Assembly (NCBI GenBank): GCA_949987565.1
Contig: OX465105.1
Coordinates: 20,130,391-20,194,390 of the forward strand
Length of the DNA stretch: 64,000 bases
Reading direction: 5' to 3'
DNA from: Luidia sarsii
Taxonomy: Eukaryota > Echinodermata > Asteroidea > Paxillosida > Luidiidae
The number at the start of each line of letters is the position of its first letter. Position 1 is the first letter of the stretch. Both the position numbers and the translations under genes were made by a program. Below are positions 1 through 11,700 of the stretch, piece after piece. The notes below the pieces were generated by a model. It was not told where the DNA came from, did not search any database, and saw only the letters and a program-made list of their open reading frames with translations.

Positions 1-954
1 ACTTTTATGGCGAGTTCGACAAAATCTCTGTTTATTTTATCACTATAGAAAGACTACATTTTAAAAGCATATGTTGAACTAGTGTTTGTTTATTATACAA
101 AAATTCAATATTGAGCAAACTTATATTCATATGTCGACATTTCTCTTTCTGCAATTGTATCCATGTAAATGAATGAATTTAAAAAACAATTTGATTTATG
201 CACCATCGATTATGGAGAATACCAAAATAGCAAGTTAATATTACTACTAGTATGTACATCTTTAAATACAAATTGTATACTTGTTCAATAGAGGTGCAGG
301 ATATATTATATTATTTATTATAGTTGGTATCAAAACTTTTGTAAAGGGGGAATATCTTGATGCATTGGCATTGGCTTTCCAAAAAATATGGTTTGTCGTA
401 CAAGAACGGTACAACATGAAATATGGTTTGACTTATCTCACAGATTTGGCTTACCAAATTTTCTACGGAATTACCCACCGCCCCATGAAGGGAAAGCATT
501 TAAGTTGAATTCCCTCGTGGTAAACTAATATTGGAGGAGGGATTTACTGATAATGTAATACATGTATCTTGTTTTAGAAATGTACAGCAATTTCTGAAAT
601 GCACAGGTAATAAAAAAAGGTAAAGCTAGACAAAGCAGAATGTGTATTTGTGTGTTCGTTCACAGATATAAATTGCAGTTGTTTTACTCTTGGTTTATTT
701 ATGCATGTGATTATCTGAAGAACAGACTGTAAACTCACTGCTTATGGATGTACATGTATGTACAGCATGATAGTCTACAGCTATGTACAGCATGATAGCA
801 TGTAGCCTGCATGCACAGAGTTTGTGGACCCACTGACTGAAGTTTAAGTGAGCAGTGTTGTGATTACTTGTGAACAGATGGGCCGACTATCTTGATTTGA
901 CCCGAATCATTGGTTGATTACAGCAGTTGACTAATTGGCACCAGCCTCAGATCC
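1..954. other. AT-rich DNA without a recognisable gene
   Basis: I see no exon with credible splice sites or family similarity here. A 75-codon open stretch at 281-508 has no recognisable motif. The stretch lies beyond the stop codon of the minus-strand PRR11-like gene (1725), so part of it may be that gene's 3' untranslated region or flank. Confidence 0.5.
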
Positions 955-1420
955 CCTTGCTGAGTTAGGAAACCCAGAAGCAAGCCCAAGGAATACACTA
1001 GCTGGGCTAGGGAGCCCCCTGGCTGGGCTGTGGCACCCAGTAGCTTAGCTAGGGAGCCCAGCCCACTGGCCTGGCTGGGCTGGGGAGCCCACTGGCTGGG
1101 TTAGGGAGGCCAAGGCCTTGACTAGGGAACCCACTTGCTGGGTTAGGGTTAGGGAGCCCCCCTGGCTAGGCTAAGACACCGAGTAGCTTAGATAGGGAGC
1201 CCACTGGCCTGGCTGGGCTGGGGCGCCCACTGGCTGGGATGGGGAGCCTATTGGCTAGGCTAAAAAACCACTGGCTGGGCTGGGGAGCCTACTGGCTGGG
1301 TTAGGGAGCCCAAGGGCTTGGCTAGGGAACCCCCTGCCTGGGCTAAGACACTCACTAGGTTACAGAGCTGTTTGTTAATAGACTGGTGATCCCACCAGTC
1401 GGGCTAGTTAGGCCACTCAC
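955..1420. repeat. Degenerate tandem repeat rich in GGCTGGG and GGGAGCCCA
   Basis: About 460 bp of imperfect units built on the phrases CTGGCTGGGCT and GGGAGCCCACTGG. Unit length varies, so this is an old, diverged minisatellite. It lies 3' of the PRR11-like gene. Confidence 0.75.
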
Positions 1421-1724
1421 CCACTGGCCAGTCCGAATAATCCTAGTCACAGGAAAGACCACTCTATGGAATACAATGTCACGTACAATAACAACTTAAG
1501 GATAGCACTTTAAGACTATCCAGCTGAAAGAAAAAGATTGCTTAAGCTTTCGTAGCGACAACCATTAATTGCATCTGATGCTGTAGTTGTCGCTAGGAAA
1601 CCTTAAGTACTCTTTTTCAACTTGTCAGTCTTTAACTGCCATGTATAAGTTTGATAGTTCGTCAGCTAGACTAGCAACGGCCGCCTTTTACACATCTCCA
1701 GCATGCCAGCCATCTCTAAGCCGG

Positions 1725-4700
1725 TCAGGGGGTGAATCCCGTGGGGCTGTTGAAGCCACTGGCCGGGCTGGCCAGCCCGCTGGCCGGACTGCTGGTCCCC
1801 ACCACGGGGCTGCGGGCGTTGCGGAACTTCTCCAGCATCTTCTGGTTGAAGGCGGTGGCCGAGAGGCCGCGGACGTCGCTGACGGAGGCCCTGGCCACGC
1901 TGGCCGACAGGACGCGGCGCTTGGACTGGGGGGTCTTGAAAGTCTGGCCACCAGGGGACCTGGTCAGAAGAAGAAAAAAAAGATATAGGATTAGAAGTGA
2001 GGAAAAAGGTGGAATGCATCCGTCAAAATAAATGTTTTTTTAAAACCATTTATATTGACGGATGGATTTAGATATGAACTAAAGTCAAACCTGGCACAAT
2101 CGGATGACTGTGTGGTTTTACTTCAATGCTACATATTGTTCTGCGGTAGGCTGAAAAGAGTCTTTGTCTTAACTCGGGCAATGGTGGTGCCCAGATTCTG
2201 AGGGCCCTGGGTGAAGCAACACCACCGGCACTCCAAATTCGGAGGGCCTGGCGCAAAGTGGTTAAAGCCCCTACACATCATTTGCACAAACCCAAATATC
2301 GACCTGACGAATTTTGTTAAAGTAATCTACTTAAGCGGAAGTAAATACCAGTATCAGACATGCTGTGAACTTTTTTTAGCGCACGAAATGCTGCCATTTT
2401 TTAAATGAAAAGTCAAATTTTGTATGAATTTCCAACAGTCGTTTTAAAATGACTTTTGGAGAAAAAAACATGCTTACCAGCCTTAGAGCCCCTACACACC
2501 ATTTGCACCAATTACCGACGACTGTTTTGAGATTTACTTGCACTTTTCTGGTTTAAATTCTGCTGGGTGCATTTTACGATCCTCAAAGCTGACAACAGTT
2601 TGTGAAAAAAAATTAGCCAGTTTTTCATGACATGGTTGACGGATTGAGCTGAAACTTTCACAGGCGTGTTATTTCATGCACATGCTGGATTAGACAAAGT
2701 ATGGATGCGTTTCTAAGACCTTTACCAATGGTATGTACTGTGTAGTGTGTAGGGGCTTTAAACATCTCAGGTTAAAATACACATAGTTCGTTATTTGAAT
2801 TGGTTTCTAGAGCATTTCCCTAGAAGGAAAGTACAGGAAACTACAAGAGAATTTACTTGGTGGAGGAGACGGACTTCAGTCTGCTCCGGTCGAAGGACAG
2901 CAGCTCGTCGTGGACGCTGGAGATGGAACTGATCGAACTCGTGGACCTGGGGGCCAATGAACCAATCATTCACGCAAAAATCAAACAAAAGTGATGTTTT
3001 CTACAGTCAATGGGATCAGGGCTGGATTTCACGAAACCTTACGATGCATCGTAACTCAACTTACGATGGATAACCCATCGTAAGTTGTGAATCTAGGCTG
3101 TATGGTTTTGTGTGCATCGCTCATGGTCTTACGATTGATCGTACGCTACGATGAGTTTGATGAAATCTACTGTCACAGGTTCACTCGGTGAGATGCAATA
3201 TTTTCTTCTGAGCTTTTTTTTCTTCTGAGCTTTTTTTTTGAGAGATTTGAAGAGCCAGTTAGGCCGTAGTCAGATCTCGGTACAAGCATTTAGGCAGCCG
3301 GCAGTGCAGCCATGATAAGCACGGCCACATAAAAACGATCACGGCCTATTTTATTTCAGAATCATGGCTTACACTTTTAAGCACAAGCCGTGCTGCTGTA
3401 TACCTTGAGAAGAACAATTCTGTATCACTAATAAAATACCTTATAAATAAAATAGGACTTAATGCTTTGCATGTATTCCCCAATTTCCCTGATGCCGAAT
3501 GTCGAGTTATCACTCGGGTTCTTTTCAGAACCATACCTCTTCTTTAAAAGACTTAATTATACATGGTGTCACCGCAAACCCTCCTTTTGTTACAAATAAA
3601 ATAAAATAAAAAAACTGCACAAAAAAAATTCTAAATGCATTCCTTTATAAAACGTCCACTTCCAAGTTCCATTGACCAAACAGGACAATGACATAATAAT
3701 AAACGCATTTATAAAGTGCCTTTTCCAGGTATACAAAGCGCTTAGTGGACAACAAAACAAACTGAAATTACAGGTTCCAATTGAACAGGTTAGTCTTTTG
3801 AACTGTTCAATGGATGAAGCGTTGCGGATGGAGGTTGGAAGAGAGTTCCTACTTGGACCGGCGATGGAGAATGCGCAGTCCCCCAGCTCTCTTGACATGA
3901 GTTTATAGTTATGGTAGATTGTATGATCATGTACGGTCACAACGGCAACAGCGAGCATCCATTGACTTGTTACTTTACCCGGAGCGTTTCAGAGTGGAGC
4001 GGGAGAACGGTGTGAGCTGGGGCTTGGGCGTCAGTGCTGGCTTCATCGGCGTTGACTTGTGAATAGGACTGTCAAGCTTGGCCTTGAAAAACAAAAGTAG
4101 GAGAGATTTATAAACCTTTTCCAGTGGGTTGGGTGCCATTATCAGCGGAAGAATAGTTTCTTTTAACCTCGAATAGGTCTCAGCAATTTCTTTTTCAGTA
4201 ACTTCACGCCTGCTGTAAAGTCGGTCAATATGGCTTCACAACTTTTGTTTTCTCACTTTCTTCAAACGCATTTCGATACAATGTTGTCAAAGTTCTTGTT
4301 ACAAAAGCTTATGCACTCTTTCTAACTGGTTAGACAATAGCCACTTTGCACTGCGCCATTTTTCAGTGGCCACGACTGCCACAAAGGTAAAAAAAAAAAA
4401 AAAAAACCATTTTTTTAACGAGATAAACAATAGCTAGTATACCAGTTAAATAATTCGATAAGAGCTTGTACACCATGTGTTAGTCATGTGTACATGATGA
4501 TGATGGCGTGTATGGCTTTTGCCATGCTGCATTATTGTTATAGTGGTATGCTGAAAAGAATCTTTGTTTAAAACTTGGACAACAATGGAGCCCGGATTGT
4601 CTTGGCAAAGTTTGGCTCAAATATCTTTTGTCGTTTGCTAGAGGAAGAAGATGAAGAAGGAATAGAATAAAAAAAAAAAAAAAAAATCAGAACAAAAAGT

Positions 4701-7248
4701 AAGGCTTTGGAAAAGCCAAAAATATTACGCCTGAATCGAACGAGATGACATCTCTGTCATAGAAGTCCAACTGAGGCTCACCTGATCCTGGATGTTGGTC
4801 CGTTCCTGGAGAGCCATCCTGCCGTTGTCCTTCCTTGCCGACGGCAGGGGTGGTGGTGGCGGCGGGGGCCGGGGCGGGGCAAGGAGGCTGCCGCCGCAGT
4901 CCGGCGACAGCGAGGACAGCGAGCTGGAGTCCGGGTGGAGCGGCGGCCTCCGGCACGGGGTGATGGCCAGGACGGAGCGGATGAAGACCTCGTCGTCGTC
5001 TGACGTCGTCGGGGAGGAGACCGAGGGCGGGGGGTAGGGCGGGGGAGGGGGCGCGGTCGGGGGCGGAGTAGGAGGAGGCGGAGCCCTGCGCTTGGTGCTG
5101 GAGGCCGCCTTCTTGGTGGGCTTCTTGAAGTTGGCCGGGGTGCCGGTGGGTGTGGTCATGGGCGTGGTGTTGGGTGTGGTCCTGGGTGTGGTCTTATTCT
5201 TATTCTGGTTGGCTTTGGCCTTCTTGGCGGCCAGTCGGCGAGAGAATCGCTTCTTGCTTTTGTTGGCCTCTGTTGCCAAGGGGAAATGGAATTTTGACAA
5301 TATTTGAGTAAATTAAACCACAATAATAAAATTCAGAACGGGTCAATTTGGTGAGTAACCACTAATCAGGGGTTCAATTTCATCGGTAAAGAAAAATAAT
5401 GGGCATCAGGTCAAGTCACTGAAGAATCTCGGCTCTTGCCGACCTGGTTCCCCCAGTCAGAACATTTAAGTGAGCAACCAGGCTGTTTGCCTCCTCTCAC
5501 CCACACACTCTATCTGTCCCAAGGTGTAGAAAGGAAAAGGCTTCTTCTCCAGTCTAGCAGGTCTTTTGGCCCCTGGTATTTAAAGGCCACCGTCACCACC
5601 AGGGCCAGTTTGCGGCCCCATGTCTGGTTCCCTGACTCACCCTGTGTGTAGTTATAGACGTTGGCCATTTGGTACTGCAGCTCTCCCAGCTTGCAGAGCG
5701 TCTCCTCATTGGACACCTCATCTTGCATGTAGTCGGGCCCCCTGACCGTCTCTAGCACTTTGCACTATGGAAAGAGAAAAAGGAGCAAGACCACTGAGCC
5801 TCAATCCTAACCCAACCTGAAAAGTTGGAGAAAAAACCCCCCCAAAAAAACCACAAAGGCCACAACCAACTTTTGCAAAGTGTTGGGGTCATGTGCAAAA
5901 AGTGCAAAAATGTTGTGGTTTCTTATTTGAATTGACACACATACAGAGGTGTCTCGTGTTCAAGTCCTCGTCCAGTCCAATTTCATTTGCCATTGTCACA
6001 AATTGTTCTGTACTAAGGGCGCGCATGATGACCTCGACTCGTGATGCCAGTCATATTATCAAGAGACCAAACAATATACAATCTCCAGTTTGAAACACAA
6101 TAACACAAGATTCAAGCAGACTACTTCAACTTGGGAGGACAAATATGCAATGTGGGGCTGCGAGAACGAAGCCCTAGTATCAGCAGCCGATTTCAAGAAA
6201 AATTGCGTAAGTTACCCGACGTACAAATGTTGTTTAAGTCTTGAGCCACAATGGCTCTTTTGTGCTCTTTTGTGCACTATTTAGAAATGTTGCGTAAGTT
6301 ACGCAACATTTGAAGTTATGTAAAATCGGCTGCTGGCTGGATTTCACAAACCAACCAAACATACAATCGATAATCTATTGTAAGTTGAAATGGGCCAATA
6401 GACGGTATTTTGTGCATCGCTCATCGTCGCAAGTTGACAACCACAGGACTGAGAGAGCAAAGGAACCTGGGGCTCACTTTCATGTAGGAGAACAAGCCAG
6501 CATTTTCCGCCTCCTCCTGCTTTTTCTTCACCAAGACTTTCTTGTAGACGGTCGGGTTCTTCTCCAGATAGTCCATCAATTCCTTGCGGGAAAAACCAAA
6601 TTGAGTCACGAGTTACAAAGGTCAATCTCGAGTCACGAGTCGATAATAAATTGAGTGCTGTATTGGAAGCACAACAAGTTTTGACAGTTTTTTTCTTGAA
6701 TCGCATTCGTTTGCAATAGGCCTTGGGCTTATCAATAAAAGTCAAGCCAAATAAAATTTGTGAAAATAATCTAATCAACCTAATCATTTACTAAGGTAGT
6801 CCAGTACTCAAATACGAGTCTACAAAAGGTGTTAGCTAGTGATTGCAGTCAACCATTCATGGGTTGTCTCATTAGTCACAAGTGGAATCTGAGTCCAAGT
6901 CTGAGCCCAGAAGGTCCAAGTCTGACTCATTAGTTACCATGACTCGAGACCGAGTCCGAGTTGGTATTTGGTAAAATGAGACTCGTCTGACTCGAGTCTG
7001 AGCCATGAGCCAAACGAGTCCGTGCCTTCTCCACTTTGAGCGGTCTCTGACCTTGTTGCAAATGAAGAAAAAAAAGGACTTCATGAAACATTTGGTCTGT
7101 ATTCCTTGCTCTATGGTTTGTGTCTGCGTACCCTTAAACCTCTTTCTGTCTCCGTTGCGGTTTGCCTGTCGTACTCAGCTGTTGAAACCTGCTGGCAGTA
7201 TGTGCTCACCAACCTCTGAGGTTGGTCGTACTCGTCGTACACCTCCAT
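1725..7248 (-). CDS. PRR11-like proline-rich protein, 7 coding exons
   Basis: Coding exons on the minus strand are 7248-7210, 6582-6478, 5764-5641, 5269-4782, 4082-3979, 2946-2857 and 1959-1725. All phases join without a stop and give about 394 residues. The start is MEVYDEYDQ. The middle is very basic (SKKRFSRRLAAKKAK), followed by a TTP-rich stretch and two polyproline runs. The C-terminal part has the motifs DELLSF, RLKSV, SPGG and KFRNARSP before the stop. From family knowledge, vertebrate PRR11 (about 360 residues, linked to the cell cycle) has LCKLQE, then polyproline, then DLL, then RSPGGTP, then KFQLAHPRSP in the same order; here I see LCKLGELQ, polyproline, DELL, KSPGG, KFRNARSP. The match is short motifs in the right order, so PRR11 orthology is an inference. 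The intron structure itself is firm. A non-coding 5' exon probably lies near 8183-8510. The gene is head-to-head with RNF10. Confidence 0.62.
2266..2757. mobile_element. TTAA-flanked MITE, diverged copy
   Basis: The element begins AGCCCCTACACA and ends with its inverted complement, and TTAA sits on both sides (2262-2265 and 2758-2761). An internal copy of the terminal sequence lies near 2487. TTAA target duplication is the hallmark of piggyBac-type elements. There is no transposase. It sits in the last intron of the PRR11-like gene. Confidence 0.65.
3010..3180. mobile_element. Palindromic MITE with TTACGATGG and CCATCGTAA arms
   Basis: Repeated inverted arms of TTACGATGG type follow the terminal phrase GGGCTGGATTTCAC. 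An inverted relative lies at 40790-40955 and a weaker relative at 6335-6440. No coding capacity. Confidence 0.6.
5415..5535. repeat. Dispersed repeat, copy 1 of 2
   Basis: A stretch including CATTTAAGTGAGCAACCAGG is shared almost unchanged with 15405-15510 in RNF10 intron 11. It lies in an intron of the PRR11-like gene. Its class is unknown. Confidence 0.6.
6335..6440. mobile_element. Remnant of the TTACGATGG palindromic MITE family
   Basis: It shares the phrase GCTGGATTTCACAAACC and the internal phrase TTTTGTGCATCGCTCAT with the copy at 3010-3180. The arms are decayed. Confidence 0.45.
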
Positions 7249-7334
7249 TGTGATTATCTGCAAGAACAGAGCAACAGTAAATACATTTCAAATTTATAAG
7301 AAATCCACTCAAGTTCACGTAATGACTGGTAGTC

Positions 7335-7490
7335 TGGTACACTAAATTAATCTAGCTACAGTAACTGTAGCCCTCTTACTCGTTTTTTTAAAAACATTTT
7401 TGGATTTCGACGACAATCAAATAAAAAAAGGGTTTAAAAAGGAGCAAAAGGACTACAGTTAGTGTAGCTAGTACATGTATAGAGCTATCT
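7335..7490. mobile_element. Foldback MITE with CTAGCTACAGTAACTGTAG ends
   Basis: Left arm CTAGCTACAGTAACTGTAG pairs with the right arm CTACAGTTAGTGTAGCTAG across an AT-rich loop containing TTTTTGGATTTCG. Related hairpins occur at 36165-36450. It lies in the 5' intron of the PRR11-like gene. Confidence 0.6.
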
Positions 7491-8182
7491 GACACAATGA
7501 AAACAATACTCAAAAACAAAAACAGATAACATTATCAATATTAATTTATCAATAATAATTATTTTAATAAATTTTTGGGGTCGACACCCTTAATTTGTTT
7601 TTAAAAAGGGTGACTTGTCAGTCCAAGTTACTAGGAGTAGGACTGTGCTACTAGTACTAGTACTACTGTAAGTATTACTATTAGTAATAATACTATTATT
7701 AATATTAGTATTACTAGTATTGTAACACTAACTACCGGGTAATAAAATAGTATTTTGAAAATTTTTGAAGTAACACAACTCAACAGTATTCCATTTCTGA
7801 TTTCCAGCACAGATACTGGATAGTATTATTAAAATTACAACTTAAGTACAGGTAATCATCGTCGGACGTGGAAATTAATTCAAATTATACATACAATAGT
7901 TATACATAAAGTTATTGATACACCGACTTCTAAAGTTGTATCCTATAAAAGTTAAAACACAGGGTTAAAAAGCCGGTTTTAACTTAAGTTCATGTTACTC
8001 AACATGATTCAACAGAACTGTTTGAATATTTCAAACCTGCTGCACTCAGTCAGTCCTCATCGGTCTACGCTAAATACAAAGCATGTCCCATTAACATGTA
8101 CTATTACAGTACAATTTCTACAAAAAAAGCAAATAATCTTAAAAATACCATCAAACAACAGCCCTACCTTTTCTTAACCTAC

Positions 8183-8515
8183 CTCTTGTCCGTCGCAGCA
8201 GCTGAACTCGAGTGATTACTTTGTTTTGAAATTGCCGCTGCAACCAGTAACCAGCAACCGCTGGTAACCGCTTTGCCAGCCCACGACGAAACCCCTGCTT
8301 TTATGAAAACGGGCAAAGTACCAGTTATCAGGGCGCAGATTCGACCTCTGACCTGGATGTGCCGGATTTCGTTTTCGGCGCACGTCGCCACTGCCAGGAG
8401 AAGATTTAGGGCGAGTCGAGCTCCGAAATTGTGGCCAAAGTTGGTCCTCAAAGACCAATTCAGCGGCCCAGTAAAGGCGAGCAGCTCGTGCGCCGTGCCG
8501 CAGAGCACACACTGA
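8183..8515 (-). other. Candidate non-coding first exon of the PRR11-like gene
   Basis: A minus-strand donor GAG|GTAGGT ends at 8183, and the acceptor TTCTTGCAG just upstream of the coding start (exon from 7257) would join it to ATAATCACA and the ATG at 7248. The 5' end is not defined by the sequence. This is splice-site logic only. Confidence 0.4.
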
Positions 8516-8743
8516 GCCTAGTTAGGGCTCACTTTTTTGTCGCCGTCTTCACCGAAATTTCATCCCCAAAAAATCGGTCACATCTCAAAACCGGGGTTCT
8601 TTCATTTTTTTCGTCACAACATGGAGTGCTGAATTTGAGCGTCGCCATGTCTCGTGTTTTGATCTGCCCTGTGTTGCCTCCGTTCGGAGTGGCTGCGTCG
8701 ACAGTTGGTTCACCGTTGTCTGCATCCCCCTGGCCCCTGGTGG
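8184..8743. promoter_or_regulatory. Putative bidirectional promoter, PRR11-like and RNF10
   Basis: The two genes are divergent. The candidate first exon of the PRR11-like gene and the RNF10 start codon are only about 0.2-0.5 kb apart, so both promoters must lie in this GC-richer segment. I see no TATA box that I would trust. Confidence 0.45.
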
Positions 8744-11700
8744 ATGTCAGAGAGAGAGAAGATGGAGAAAAATGTTGCCCTGAATCGCTCTGCCTGCGGG
8801 CCGTCCAAAAATCCGTCCGAGCCTAAAAAAGGTTTGCTCTATTCAGACTCTACTTTACTCTAATGTTTTGCCATAGACTTACGTGTACATGCAGTGTACA
8901 GTGTATTTCAATATGGTATTCATAACACACGACACATCACTGACACTTCTCTAGTTTAGGTAGTGAGTTACTGAATACTGTTTGATGACTGATGTCTGAT
9001 GGTCCACTCCTAATATTTAATAATTATGGTCAAAATACGTTCAATGTTAATAATTGTTATTGTATAATTGTTCATTCAGAGAAACCGTACAGGCCGTAAA
9101 TTGTTACAATAAACAATAGCATTTACCGGTTAAACTTTAAATTTAATATAATAATTAATACAAATATATTTATAACAGAGGATTACGGTATAATTACCAC
9201 TGTAATAATGAATAACACTAACACTAACAGTGGATTATAATTATATACATTATGAAATTGTCATTTTGATGCAAGATATGTGCAAATATAAATGATAGGA
9301 TTCCACCTATTGCCTATTGGGCAGAGTGAGCAAAGTGAGTGAGAAAGGGCTGGTTAATTCATACAAAGTATCAGGTTAATAGATCTGTAATATTATTATT
9401 AAACTAGATTTTTGCATTAAAAATGGAAATCTCCCCAACATATGTTTAATTACCTTGTACAGTTGTAATGTATTATAGTTTATAACTTTATACCAATGAC
9501 TTTGGCCTTTGTACTTGTTTTGATGTACACGTCACCTATTAAAAAAAAAAATGATTTTGATAGCCCTACATAAAAGTTCAATTTTCAAAACATAGCAACG
9601 TGTTGTAAAGCTCGCAACAAGTTCCAACAAAATGCAATAAGTTGCTAACAATTGCACCAATTGGCAGCAAATTGCACCAGGCTACAAATATTTGCAACAA
9701 GTTGCTATGATATTATAGTGATTACACCCAACACACCGAGTGTTAACGTTCGTAGTTATCCCATCAGAAATTCAAATTGGCTTCTTCCTCGGCTGTCTTT
9801 CACTCCAGATAATGGCCGCGGCAACGGAAATGGACAGTCGCACTACGGCAAGAAGAGGGAGCCATCCCTGGGCAAAGGGGGGCCGGACGCCAGCCTCCAG
9901 CGCCGGCCCAACCCCCAGAGGTCCAAGGGCTTCACGGACAAGAGGCCACGGAGTTGCAAGGAGGGCGTGGGGGCGGGCAGACGTGATGAGGTGTGTAACT
10001 GATGACCGGACCATCCGTTTTCAGGCAGAATTCATTTCGAATAAGAATCGGGTCATACTAATTGGCATCAAGACGGCGTCAACACACGACAGTGGCGTCA
10101 ATATGTCGTCAACACATTCAGAATGTATCATACATTGGAAATTGGTTTTAGGTTATATTTCATTTAAAAAAAAGTTTGTTTTTATCTCGAAAAGAGTCAA
10201 CGCAAAACAGCTGACTTATCACCCCTGTCGCATAATGGTAAAAGAGGGTAAAGGCCAGGCCAGTCTAACCACAAAATGTTTGCAGACACCTGGATGGTGG
10301 GTGTCCTAGGAGGGCTAGCCTGAATAATATTTTTCTGTTTTTCGGTGGTTTTTTTTTACGATTTGGGAGGCAAAAAACAATGACATGCATAATCCCTAGA
10401 CCAAGGGTTTTAAATCCAACAGTTAGGCCGACACCTGATGTGTCTGAATATAACTGCTTTTGCAAATGAAGTCCTCGTTTCTTCTCTGCCCGACCCGTCC
10501 CCTCCCAGGTGACCAAGAGCCAGCGGGCCGAGTTTGGCTCAGCCCTGAGCTACGGGCCCAAGAAGATGAACCTGACGCACCTCATCAACTTCACCATGGC
10601 GCCGCGGGAGAGCGGAGAGGGCGGGGCGCCGGGTGGCTGGCGGGGGCGCAACAAGTGGGCCCAGCGCTACCCGCGCTACAACAAGGAGCAGTTCCTGCAG
10701 GCCAAGTAAAAAAGCCAGAACCCCTCGCCTCTTCTTTTGTCGGTCGTCGGGGGACCTTTTCCCACGACAATTCCTTGGGAAAAATCCCCTCCCCCCCCCC
10801 CCCCCCCCCCGGGATGCCGGAAATAATAATAATAATGATAATCAAGCAAACAAAGGAAAACAATTACTGGTAACTTTTAAACAGATTGAAAAAATGGGAA
10901 AAGTCGACTTTGACTGGACCGGGTCTTGAGGTCTCGGGTTCATGTCCCGGTCCAGTCAAAGTTTTCTTTGCCAATTTTTTAATAATAATAATAACAGGGT
11001 ATAAATAAAGCGCCTTTACAGAAACAGATCAAAGTTGTGTACAAGACAAGGGTTATGAGAATAAAAATGTTTTGAGTTGATTCCTAAAAAAATAATGACA
11101 GAAGAAGTATTCCTTATATCAATGGGGAGAGAGTTCCACAGTTTGGGACTAGCGTTAGAGGACGATCTATCTCCGAGAGATTTTGCCATTTTTTGGGTTT
11201 TGCTTTTCACAGTTGTCAGTTTGTGGTTAAGGCTAACTGTGACTACGCCTTGCAGTGTGTGGATGCTGACAAGCTGGTAGACTGGGAACTCATCGAACAA
11301 GTGGTAAGAATTCTTTGCCGTTGGCTCTCTCAAGTTGGGCTGTGATTCACTTAACCCATGGTGGAACCTCCGTCATTTGATATAAAAAAAAAATGCAGGA
11401 TGTAGTACTTACTGATGTTTCCTTGTGGGACCTTTCTTAAAGACAGAATGCCCTTCTCAAAGGCAGGACAGCTTTGAGAAGCGGCCTACAAGGATCTAAA
11501 TTTTAGGCCCTCGACATTTTTGAGGCAGTGTGCAGCATTCTTTGTATTTTACTTTCGGCTGCCGTTTAATTGGCATAACCTTTTTTTTCTTGTTGCAGAG
11601 GATCCTTTGTCAGGAGGTGCCGTCCTGTCCGATATGCCTCTATCCGGCAACTGCAGGTATTGATACATGCACAATTATAAGTTCTTCTTCAGCAAATGAC

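Noticed and set aside
281..508. 75-codon open frame
   Set aside because: No recognisable motif, no good splice context, and a stop-poor stretch of this length is expected by chance.
4792..5307. Plus-strand Gly- and Val-rich open frames
   Set aside because: They are antisense to the proline-rich exon of the PRR11-like gene.
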